From Rotaria socialis (taxonomy: Eukaryota > Rotifera > Eurotatoria > Philodinida > Philodinidae): 64,000 nucleotides of DNA. Positions within the stretch are counted from its first letter, which is position 1. Each line of letters begins with the position of its first letter. Position numbers and translations under genes: made by a program. Below the pieces are notes generated by a model. That model ran no database searches. It was not told the origin of the DNA and saw only the letters and a program-made list of their open reading frames with translations. This document shows, one piece after another, positions 10,621 through 22,003 of this stretch. The DNA lies in assembly GCA_905331475.1 (NCBI GenBank), contig CAJNYU010000180.1, positions 1 through 64,000 on the forward strand. Direction: 5' to 3'.

Positions 10621-11358
10621 ACAGAATTGAGATCAATATAAAGACAGAAGTACGCTTTTTCTTCGTTGCGTCCACATTTTGCACACCAATACCAATCGAT
10701 TTAATTGAAAACTGATGCTAAGAAGACAAAGTGAAAGTATAAAAGAATCTTAATCACATGGTATTGTCTGTCAAAATAAGTACTGATCTACCTCGTCTAG
10801 CAGTTGGATGGTCAACGAATACATGAAGATGGCCAATCGACTGTACAAACATAAAACAATAGTGTTATTGTCGCTGTTATTATTGATCATCAACTGGCGT
10901 CGCTCGTTTGTGACTTACATGAGCCGATGAGTTTCTCGATGATAACTTTGAAGCTGGAAATTGTGACCTTTGCAGATGTACTAGCTCTTAGCCAAGAACA
11001 ACTAATATTAATTACAGATCTCTGAGTGTGCCCGACGATATGGCAATAATTCAATGATTCATTTCGATTTGAGGAGAGACTCACGACTCATTCGGAGGTG
11101 AGTATTTTAATAGAGGATGATCTTTAATTAAAGCAAAGACTTTTATCTATGGTATCAAGAAAAATATATTTCGAGAATTTATCAAATGAACTCATACTAT
11201 GGTGGAATGACGTCTTGGTCTTACCGTTCTCAAATCAGGAAATCGTTGTCGATGTTATCAATTTGAAATGTTTGCCAATGCGATAAAAGAATTATTTACT
11301 GCAAGTTATTTAGGAACACAAGAAATACAACATTGGAATATACCAAATGATTCGTTTC
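10621..11358. other. Intergenic DNA, no gene seen
   Basis: No exon pattern or clear repeat recognised. Confidence 0.45.
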
Positions 11359-11593
11359 CCCAGGACAATGACTCCTGAAGCAGTATTCCGTGAATTTCCG
11401 GCGAAAACCTGCAAGAAACTCGCTGTTTCCGACCGGAACCCAGCGGGAATTGTCCGGAATTCGATGCAGGAATCCGGAAACCATATCCGGCTACCAGTTT
11501 TGACAGGTTCCTGTCGATTTCGGCCGGAATCGGATCCTTTCACCGGAATACCACAGAACCGGCCGTTTCCGGGACCGGAATGTTCGACCTGGG
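11359..11593. mobile_element. CCCAGG-end non-autonomous element
   Basis: Begins CCCAGG (11359-11364) and ends CCTGGG (11588-11593), with the right terminus GTTCGACCTGGG. The dinucleotide TC flanks it on both sides (11357-11358 and 11594-11595), fitting a 2-bp target duplication. The inside is full of TTCCGG and CCGGAA words in both orientations and holds the AAGCAGTATTCC core. No transposase is encoded. Confidence 0.6.
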
Positions 11594-12136
11594 TCGTACA
11601 TTAATAACAGATAACAAGCATACAGAACCAATCTTTCCTCAACTTGTTTCACTCACAGTTTTTCAACCTACTTATATTAGTGATGATTGTCTCAGCATAC
11701 TATTATCAGACTCATCTTTCAAGAACTTTCTTCCATTGGCTATTTTTATATTCTGTGAATCTCAATCGTTATCGATTAACGTGTCCAGAAGGTAGGAATG
11801 GTTTTGAGTTTACATATGATTATACAATTACTGATCGTTACGTTCCTTATCATTCGATTTTGTATATATGGATTTTGATGTTCTCAATTTAACAACAATG
11901 CATTTACTTCTTCACTATCTGCAACAACTTCAACACTTGGGTAATTATTAGAGATTTTAATAGAATTTTGAAACCCTTCAGATAATTTATTTGAAATAGA
12001 TAGAAGAAAATAAAAAGAAGTTATGTCTATCGTAAATCTTCATTTCTCAGAAAAGATCTGAGTGTCGATATTCGCTGAAACCAAATTCATGAAGTCACCT
12101 ACGCCCACACTCGAATTATGTGGAATGGTTCTATAC
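11594..12136. other. Intergenic DNA, no gene seen
   Basis: Open frames here show no domain or splice pattern that I can support. Confidence 0.4.
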
Positions 12137-12209
12137 TAGGGGTGGACCATTTAATTTAACGCGGGTTAGTGAACGTTAATTTTAAATTAACGTAAACGTA
12201 CCACCCCTA
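12137..12209. mobile_element. Miniature palindrome with hAT-like ends
   Basis: A 73-bp palindrome running from TAGGGGTGG to CCACCCCTA with an ATTAAC/GTTAAT-rich core. It has the same terminus as the 486-bp hAT-type element at 62242-62727. No matching 8-bp flanks were found. Confidence 0.5.
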
Positions 12210-12803
12210 GCGAAATCAGCTATCGCTTTTAAGGGAGTAATGTGTATTGTTTTCTAAAACAATAGAAAGAGTTGATGCGAATGGCTCGGTCGTAAGTATC
12301 AGAATGTAATCCGCGTAAATGTTTTAGTGGTAGATCGTGAAGATGTCAAATACAGAGTAATATTGATCTATCTAAAGTGTATGTAACATTATGAGGGATT
12401 TCGACGATATGTCAAATTAAATCTGTATGATCTAACTAGATATACATACTTTAAGGGGACTATTGTTAAAATATTATAGGTACCAATTCTAGACTCTTCT
12501 TGACAAGTTACAAATACTAAGAGCGTAGCAGTATCGATTCGAAGATATTTGTCGAAAGCTTTTATCAATAATTGATAATGTTGAAAATGTGCCACTCAAC
12601 GAGGTTAAAAAAATGGTTTGATCCTATACGTATAATAAGACACTATTTTATAGATTGATTATGACGATTGCTAAATCTTTTATCAAAAGTATTACTGATT
12701 AGTGAATCAATTAAGTTCTAGAACTTTGCACGACTTGAGTATAAAATATTTTGTAAAGAAATGAAGATGATCTAAAATTATTATAATTGTTTCTTGCTTA
12801 TAG

Positions 12804-15800
12804 TGGACGATCAACATGTTAGATCTTGTTCAAAACAGCCATTTATATTAGTTCGTATTCTTTTCACTATGTCTATCATTCCTACCATTGTATTAGCTAT
12901 CCTCTATGCTAATGAAAAAAACGCGAAATCTACACATGGTATTGATCTAGTAGATATACATGTTTATTCTAAATACTTAGTTTAATTTTTAGCTCGCAAT
13001 GATATATGTTTGAGTCCATATTGCATAAAAGCAGGTAAATTTTAATTTTTAGAAAATTCTAAGAATGATACGTTATTTTCTGTAATAGCTAATTATCTAA
13101 TCGATAGCATTGATCAATCGGTTGAACCATGTGAGGATTTTTATCAATTTTCGTGTGGATCATGGCTTAAGAATACTAAAATACCTAACGATGGTAGATA
13201 AAATCGATGATTTTGCTGTAACTATAATCAGTATTTCATTATTTATAGCTGATGAACAAAATTCTTTTCAAATCCTTGACAAACAACTTCAAGAAAATAT
13301 CGTTAGTAAGTTTCAATAAAGTTTTGTTTTTCATAACTTTATTTATTATCTGTATATAGATTTACTATCAACGGCATCCACGAATAGCACTGCTGAGCCT
13401 CAATCCGTGACTAATGCACGTACTTTGTATCGTTCGTGCATTGATGAAATGAAGATTGAAACAGATGGAGTTGATGCGATCTTATCATTAATCAATACGC
13501 ATTTTGATGGTTGGCCAATATTGCAGGGTTCTTCATGGAATAGTTCAGCATTTAATCTAACAAATCTATTACTTAAACTTCGACAATATAGTTATAATAT
13601 TATCTACCTGATCGGTAGTCTTACTGACGAGAATAATTCCTCGGCCACTAGTATTTATGTAAGTTAGATTAATGCAGTTAGTAATTTTGTATGAAACATG
13701 AAATTGTTTTTAGGTGGGTCAAGCCTCTCTTGGATTACTACAACGCCAATATTATGAAAATGAAACTAATATTACAATTGCCTATCGACAATTTGTATCG
13801 AATCTAGCTCGAGCATTGACTAATGATACGTCAATGATCGATCAAGATGTCAAGGAAATATTCGATTTTGACAAGAATATTTCAAAGGTTAAAGTTAATC
13901 ACACTATGTACACCTAATATCTCTTTTGCTTTCAACGATTTAGTATCATTGGACTGTTGCAGAGCAACGAGCTCGAAATAATGAAACAGTTCGAACAACA
14001 GTTGGCAATATGTCTCGTATATTGAACACTACTGTAAATTTTTAATATTTTTTTTTTCTTTTACTTATGTTTATTGTTTTTCTTTTCTAAACAGTTTGAT
14101 TTCAAGAATTATCTCTATCGCGCATATCAATTTGGTAATGTAACTCTAAACGATATGGATACTGTGGCACTGCATGAAATAGATTTTCTCAAACAAGTTT
14201 CAACTTTAATTGATAAAACCTCGCCACGTATTTTACAAAATTATATTTTATGGTATTTTATGATGGATCAAGCAGCACTGATGCCGAAAAATATTCGAAC
14301 TATTAAAGAAAAATTTGAACGAACTATCCGTGGTACAAGTGCTGAACAGCCAAGAACAGCACAGTGTAGCTCCTTTGTCAATACTGCGATGGGTTTTGCT
14401 GTTTCGAAACTTTACATTAAAAAATATTTTGATGAAAATGCTCGTAATCAGGTAAAGAAATTAGTATGTTTAGGAATCTTAACATCTTGTCTATTCGACT
14501 CAGTCATTAGAAATGATTGAAAATATTCGAAATTCATTTATTGATATACTCGACAAATCCACATGGATGGACAATACATCAAAAGTAAAAGCAATAGAAA
14601 AAGTAAATATTGATTTCTATTTTAGTTTGAATTCAAAAAAGAAATAATACTTTAGGTTAAAGGAATTGAACAACATATTGGCTATCCTGATTATTTGGGC
14701 AGTGAGAATAATACAAAACTTGAAAATGATTATGCTGCAGTAAGATTTTTAATTATTTTGGAAGGATTTTTTTAGTACATTATTGTTTTTTATTATCATT
14801 ATTTGAGATATATTAATCTATTAACTGTTTAGTATGTTTTCGATACGTCTTACATTCACAATAACTGGAAAATTCAAGTAATACAATCCATAGAAAACTT
14901 TCAGCTACTTCGAAAACCTGTTCTTCGAAAACAATGGGAAACTGTGCCACCAACTATTATAAATGCATTTTATGATTCATCTAAAAATCAAATTGGTGCG
15001 TAAATTTTGTTGTCTGCATCATTGACTCGAAATTAATTTTTATCTTTAGTTTTTCCGGCTGGTATTCTTCAAATGCCATTCTTTGATAAAAATGCTCCAA
15101 AGTAAAAACTAGATAATCTCCCATCAATAAATATTTGTTCTTGCTTTTTTAAGATATCTTAATTATGGCGGTATGTAGTTTTTAATATTGACAGGATAAA
15201 TGAAAACACCTTATTGAAGGCATCGGGATGGTAATTGGACATGAAATCACACATGGATTTGATGACAATGGACGTCAATTCGATAAAGACGGAAATCGTA
15301 TTCCTTGGTGGACTGGTGAAACCATTGAAAAATTCAATAATCGTAAACAATGTATTATTGACCAGTACAAGAATTTCAGCGTACCACAAGTTGATATGAA
15401 GGTTTCTATCATTTTAAACTCGTATTTTCTTTTATAAATCTTAGCATTTGTTTATACAGAGCAACGGCGATCAAACACAAGGCGAAGATATTGCTGACAA
15501 CGGTGGACTGAAAGCGTCTTTTTATGTAAGTAAAAAAATGAAACAAAATACGATAGCACTTTTGAATGAACCATCATAAAAATTTCATATCATCTAGTTT
15601 ACATATTTGATTTCATAATAAATGTACTCTTTGATAGGCATATCAAAATTGGGCTAAAAATAATGCAAACATTGACAAAAAACTGCCAGGCCTAACAAAT
15701 TATTCAGCAGAACAACTTTTTTTCATTAATTTTGCTCATGTTTGGTGTGTTAAAATGACTGATTCGGCTGCATTTAATCAGATTCTTACTGGTGTTCATT

Positions 15801-15974
15801 CACTTGGAGAGTTTAGGTAAGTTGCTTTTTATTTAACTGTTGCCATAGATATGTCTTGTTCTTTTGCATCTTAGAGTAACTGGTCCAACATCGAATTTCG
15901 ATGAGTTCGATCGAGCATTTGGTTGTAAATCAGGTCAAGGAAATAGCCGAGTGGAAAAATGTGTTGTTTGGTGA
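12804..15974 (+). CDS. Neprilysin-like M13 zinc metallopeptidase
   Basis: Type II membrane ectopeptidase of the M13 (NEP/ECE) family, about 745 residues, the usual length. Exons: 12804-12938, 12993-13034, 13053-13193, 13249-13305, 13360-13658, 13714-13887, 13944-14033, 14095-14451, 14504-14602, 14656-14739, 14833-14995, 15050-15101, 15154-15170, 15220-15401, 15460-15525, 15638-15816, 15875-15974; all junctions keep frame. A membrane segment lies at residues 14-36. Family marks are the first Cys pair CLSPYC (51-56), [18 protein letters not shown] (536-540), the zinc site HEITH (578-582), GEDIAD (639-644; third ligand and catalytic Asp) and the C-terminal C-V-V-W. All catalytic residues are present. 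Exon 1 needs one base from upstream; an A would make a start codon split by an intron. The second intron is only 18 nt. Substrates unknown. Confidence 0.93.
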
Positions 15975-16099
15975 TCATGTCGCTGCTTTATATTTTGAAT
16001 CTATGCATAAGACAATCACAGACAACGTTTATTTTATTTTTGTTTGATTATTTTAATATAACGACACGTTAACTAAGCACAAAAGACACTGAACTTCAA

Positions 16100-16105
16100 A
16101 ATAAA
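16100..16105 (+). terminator. Poly(A) signal of the M13 peptidase gene
   Basis: AATAAATAAA begins about 125 bp after the stop codon. Confidence 0.5.
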
Positions 16106-19100
16106 TAAAAAAAATAATGCTGTAATAGTTAATGATGATATGCTTATTACCAAAGCATGAAAGAAAAGTTATCGTTTTCGATGGATGTCAGAACATAGAT
16201 AAACTGTTGAACGTAGAATGGTATCATAAGTAATGAGTCGTATGGTAACATTTAGTTATAGATTGAAAAAAGGTTACATTCCATACACTTCTCCACGCTT
16301 TCGCAACTCTTGTTTGAATCTATAGTGAATAAAATTTCATGATCTTATTTGTTGTTTTTGTTAAAGCACAAAAACTTGAGTGTCTATACCCTTATGTCTC
16401 ACTTGGTTTATCTTAAGTCTCTATTCACTTTTTCAAGATGTACTTCATACATACAAAATATATCGTTCTCAGTTATATGTTACGAAACATAGTTTTACTT
16501 TCTCCTGACTTTTTTAAAAAGTTAAATGATAAATATAGTTAGTGTGTGCTTACACTAGAAAAAAAGAAAGCGTGTAAAATATATGGCCTAACTACGTTGA
16601 TATATTCAATTCTATTGAACTCTTGACATGTACTTAAGTTTCAAATCCGACAATATTCATATGAATAAACATAAATATTTTAAGATTCCCAGACGATTCG
16701 ATTATTAAATCAAAATTAATTTATCTATCCACATAAGTAAAGACAAAACTACTAATGGATGTTAAATAATTAGTCAATATTAATTATACTCGAGCGTTCA
16801 TATGAAATTTTTACAGAAATGGCTGCCAGCAAGAACACGTCATGTTTTCTTTATCACATTCATTGTTAGTGTTTTTCAAGAACTGTTGAAAAATAGACTT
16901 TTTTGGGGTGTCAAAGAACTATAAACTGATGTATGAAAATAACCCAAGGAATCAAGATATAATTGACAGCTTCATTAATTCTATCAGTCATTCTCTGATA
17001 ATATTCTTTGCAATTGTACAGTCAGTCATCTTCAGATATTTCTCAATCGATATACGTGCAAGAAGAAAACGATGGTAAAAAATGTATTTTGCATTGTGAA
17101 ATTTTCCCAAATTCGTAGAAAATATAAAGAAGATTTCGTCTTAATACGTTTGATTGACATCTAACATTTTTCATGCAAAATATCTAAGACTTTTCTTCTT
17201 TTTTTCTACTATTCAATTCGAATCAAAATTCAAACATTCAATAATTTGAATTTTTGAAATTTGTAGAAAACGTTTTATTACTTTTTTTCTCCCTACGTTC
17301 AGCGTAAATTCTTTGTCAACATAACTTATCAAACAAAAAGAAAGCGTAGTAATCATCCCAGACAACACTAAAACAATATTGAAGAAGCATTGCTATTTTT
17401 ATCATTAATTTTCATCATGCATGATTTCCATTATTACAGCTCACAGATACCAAATTGTCTTTGTGACAATCCCCAAGCTCGCATTATTTTGAGGCGTTAC
17501 TCAAATGCTCAATAATAGGACACTATGATAGTCGACTCTTTTGCCTCTTCTACCAAACCAACCATTCTTTTATACTTTTAATAACGGAACTAAATTTTTA
17601 GCAGTCAGTGATTATCATTAGCTTGTTATGCTTTTTCTTTTGCTAATTTAAGTTAGTCTCCAAATATATTATTTGCTGGATAACATATCACGAAAATAAA
17701 CTAGTGACCGTGATGCACGTACCTTCAAGATAAAGAAATCACGATCATTTATGTGTGCCAGTATGCAGAAGAAACCGGATATGACATCTTTGCATGAAGA
17801 CAATATGCGTACACTTGTATCGTAACTAATTAGCCTAATTTTATAAATGAAAGAGTGTCATACGATCATAATCTCGAGTAATATAAATGATTATATTTAT
17901 TCAGGCGTCGCCATTGAAGAGGGTACTTCGTTGTTTATCTGAGTTCTTGAAAAGTTAAAGTGTTTTTTTTTTAACAAAGTGACTTTTCATATGAATGCAT
18001 ATTCAACGGATGCGATCGAGCAAAATGGAGTACGATGGCATTTTAATTGTAATACTACTCTAGTATTTATGGCTGACATATATTCTACAATTATCATCTT
18101 GCCAACTAAGAAATCTCTATGCCGAAGGAAAAGTCACTCAATTGTTGGAATAGAGAAAATATAAAACTAACGAAATTATTTAGAAAATTTTTTGGAATAA
18201 GGAGACTTTTTCATTAAAGTTCTAAATATTAATAATAATTTTTATTAGATATTTTTTTTCCAATTGATTTTATTATGATAAAAATGAATGGCTGGAGCAT
18301 GGTGACAGAAATAAATGAGCTTTTTAAATTGAATGTAATTGTTTGCTGAAAAATAAGAAAACAAACAAAATTAGAGATTGAAATGATGTAAACTATGAGA
18401 TCAAAGATTTCATAAAATGATCTTTGTAGATCATCTATTGAAACACATTTTTACTTTTCTATTAGTTTATAAAATAAACCCCAGTCACCCCACTCAAGAA
18501 CTTCAACAAAAAAGTAACGTTCGAATTTAGAATTGACAAATCTTTGTACCATTCGTTGCTAATTAGAATAAGTTAGTGTTAAGCTTTTACTATATTAATA
18601 TCTGAAGAGAAGAAAAATATTTCTCGGTAAAGACTCTCTGCGTAAAATATGTAAAGTCCAAACTTTAACATCAGCTCCTTTGGCTCTCTTGAGAGGGATT
18701 AACACATCCGTTAAAAACACTATCGTAGACGCACAATACCTCCAGGGCAATAAGTTAAAAGTCTATAATTGTTTCCAAGTATGCATAGCTCATTTATTTC
18801 TACACAATGTGCAGTGTCGACTGATAAACAGTTTATCAATTAGAAAATGTTTCACTTAACACAAATATAATCAAATTCAAGGGCGAACGTAAAAAAAGAA
18901 ACGTTAAACAAGGTCAAAAACTTTTATGCAATAGTTATTGTTCGATTTATTTATAGAATAATCAAAGTCAAAGTTGATGTAGGTAATATAATCACATATC
19001 AATCTCACCCAGCAGAAAAGGATCCCGAAGAGAACTAGGCAGAAATTTATTTTTACATATTTCATGTTCTACTCACCATATTATTCGGTAGCTAACAATT

Positions 19101-19358
19101 TGATTCTGTAATGTTGCATAATTAAAACGAAACCAGGTCGATTCTAGTGTTAATAGGATTGAGAAAGATCTATTGCATTATCATTCCATATAAGAAAAAT
19201 CTCTTTTATATTTGTATTGAAACAAAAAAAAACAAACAGAAAGGAATGTTTGTGTTACATTACACAGATACAGACAAAGACTAGAATAAACAAGAATAGA
19301 ATTGTATATGTATATATTTATATAAAGAAATTTTCGAATATTTTTTTTTCCTCGAAAT
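16106..19358. other. Intergenic DNA between convergent genes
   Basis: About 3.3 kb between the peptidase and HMBOX1 3' ends. No exon series, structured RNA or clear transposon recognised; part is presumably the HMBOX1 3' UTR. Confidence 0.5.
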
Positions 19359-22003
19359 TCACGGTGACAAATGATCATTTAATGGTGATGAAGAGTTCGA
19401 TTCATCATCATGACTTGATTCATCGTGTGTATGATATGGTTCTTGTTTAACAAGTCGATTCGGTGAATTAATACCATTGACATTATTAGCAAAAGGAACC
19501 ATCCGACTCATTATAGCTCGATAAGCAGCCATTTGCGGATCGAGTAATGATGCTGATGTATCGTAACAATCAACATCACCCATAGGTGCAATTGATTTTT
19601 GCTGTTGCATATGTAAATCATCATCACCATTCATATTTTCAAAATCATTCGTTGTTGACATTTGATTATTACTATTATTGGCTATATTCAATGGCATCGA
19701 ATCATCATGGATTGATACTAAATGAAGCCAAAAAAAAACAAGGAAAAGAAATGATGCATGTTTGTATTATGACTAAGAATAAAATACCTCTTTGACTCTT
19801 AGCCATTTTTCTTTTATTTTGAAACCAATGTGTGACAATAGCATCTGTGACACGATCACGTTCATTTAATACTTCATTTGTACCTTCAATACGTGTTCGT
19901 GCTTCATTACATACACGAGCTATATCTTCACGACGGCGTGGATCAGGATATGGATTATCGAGAAAAGCTTTTTCGAGAATCTAAAAAGAAATCATTCGTG
20001 TTAGGAAATTTTCGATTTAAAAGATCTTACATCAAGATGTTCGGGTCGAAAGGTAAATCGTGTACGTTTTGGTGCATCGAAAGAAACAGGTGATACATTA
20101 GTATTCGTTTGAGATTCAGAAATACGAGGCACTTTTGTCGGTGGTTCACATGATGATGTTAAATTAGCTAATAATTCAGCAGACGGTGCACCATTACCTA
20201 AAACAAAATGACATCCAATTGATAAGTTAATATTTTTCACGCAGTGAACTTAAAAGTATAACATCAATCGTATTCAAGACTTGAACATTTCATTTTCTAT
20301 CCAATGATATTTTAAAAGAAAAAACACAGATTTTAACATCATTGACATTGTATTATCAGTTCGATATCAACTATCAATCGAAAGGTATTTACAAAATAAT
20401 ATTCGATCCTTTTCGACCAGTGGTAGTCTATCAACAACTATTATTCTATTCGAAATTGTATTTAATTCTTAACACTATTTAATGTTCGAATTTTTTCTTG
20501 TTAAATACCCATCGAAAGGTTAATAGCATAGCAGGAGCAACTATGAATTCATTTTCAAATATACAACTTATCGTATCAATCAGTCAAACATAAAAATTAA
20601 TGGACCTATTTCTTTTTTCAACTAATGATCATTAATGTTTATCATTATAGATCGATTTAATATTTAATGAGAAAAAATGAATGTAATTTTACCCATTGAT
20701 TGAACTATTTTTCTATATCTTATGTACCAACGGCATATGGCCATTCGGCCATTTTCAGATAAATCAAATAAATCACCACGTAAGAATTTTGATACATAGG
20801 CTTGATTAACAGCTAAAAGTAAAAAGAATCAAATAAAAAACGAAATGTTGTGAATATATATATATATATATATCTTACAAGCCATTCGAGCAATTTGTGA
20901 TTGCTTAAGATCATATCGATAGACGAATACAGATATTTCATTGTGAATAGCAACATCACCCTTACTAGAACGATAAAAAAAAAGCAGAGGTAAATTCTTT
21001 ATTGAATAATGATTAAGGCAAGCTATTACTATTTTATTACAAATAATAAAAATACGATAAGATTATATCATCAATTTTATGATAAGAAAGAAAAGCAATA
21101 AATTAATTTATGATTATTTGTTGATTAGTTTACAACCTTGATATTTATTACTCAATAATAAGTAATAAAATTTTCGATAAGATAAGGTAAATAGTTTCAT
21201 TCATTCATTTATTTTTCTTTAGAATTCTATGGTTTCATTTTAATTTAGTGATATGTTTATTTATTAGTTGATTATCAATGAAATAATAATAAAATCATCA
21301 AAGCACTCATTCGATTTTTAAATTGGATTCTTACACAGTAGTAAGCATCAGTTTCTCTTTTTGTCAAAATGAATTAAGTTTCTTTCTTCTTTTCATGCTA
21401 CTCAACTCAAAAAGTTTTTTTTATACAAATAAAATAAATTAATAATATTGCTGTTTGAAATTAAAAAAAAATAAACAATACATACGAAAGTAGTTCTTGT
21501 AATTCTTTTGTTTCGTCTTCAATATCATTTTGATTCATTGTTTCATATTGATTCATATTTGTTGAGTTCATTTCATTAACACTATTTCTTGAACGAACAT
21601 TTACACTCGGGGACGGTGTTTGTTGATGTAAATGTGTATGATATCCATTCGATGTTGTTGATGAAGATCTCGATGCTAGTCCATTAACAGTATGACTATG
21701 TGGTCGTTTATTATTCGTTTGTACCGATAATGATGACGGAGATATCTGTTGGTTGATCATAGCTGATGGTGATACAGGATCAGTTGAAGGAGCCGTTGTT
21801 GACGATAGCGGAGGCGCTGTATTAAATAGATTTCCAAGTTCACGGTCAAGTCGATCAAGTTCATCATAAGCTCGAATAATTTGTGCTTTCGTTAAATGAC
21901 TATTACGTAAACGTCTTAATAATTCCCATTGTTCAACAGATAACTGTAATGATGTCGATGACAATCCATCTCGACTGTTCGATGATGCTTCCATCATCAT
22001 CAT
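19359..22003 (-). CDS. HMBOX1: HMBOX1/HOT1-type homeobox protein
   Basis: Six exons join in frame to 480 residues: 22003-21486, 20964-20879, 20812-20693, 20197-20031, 19980-19788, 19717-19359. Residues 21-56 (SVEQWELLRRLR, LTKAQII, LDRLDREL) match the N-terminal HNF1-type segment of HMBOX1. Residues 173-240 form the POU-like domain, with QSQIARMA and RMAICRWY. The homeodomain spans about 285-361; it is longer than 60 residues, with the insertion between helices 2 and 3 typical of HMBOX/HNF1, and has WFQNKRK (349-355) as recognition helix. The tail holds LVKQEP, like the IKTEA of the vertebrate C-terminus. In vertebrates HMBOX1 is a nuclear transcription factor that also binds double-stranded telomere repeats. 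A Ser/Thr/Asn-rich linker fills 57-165. The four-Met start is the first ATG of the exon. Confidence 0.93.

Noticed and set aside
15159-15389. Minus-strand frame over the zinc-site exon of the M13 gene
   Set aside because: Antisense shadow of a conserved coding exon.
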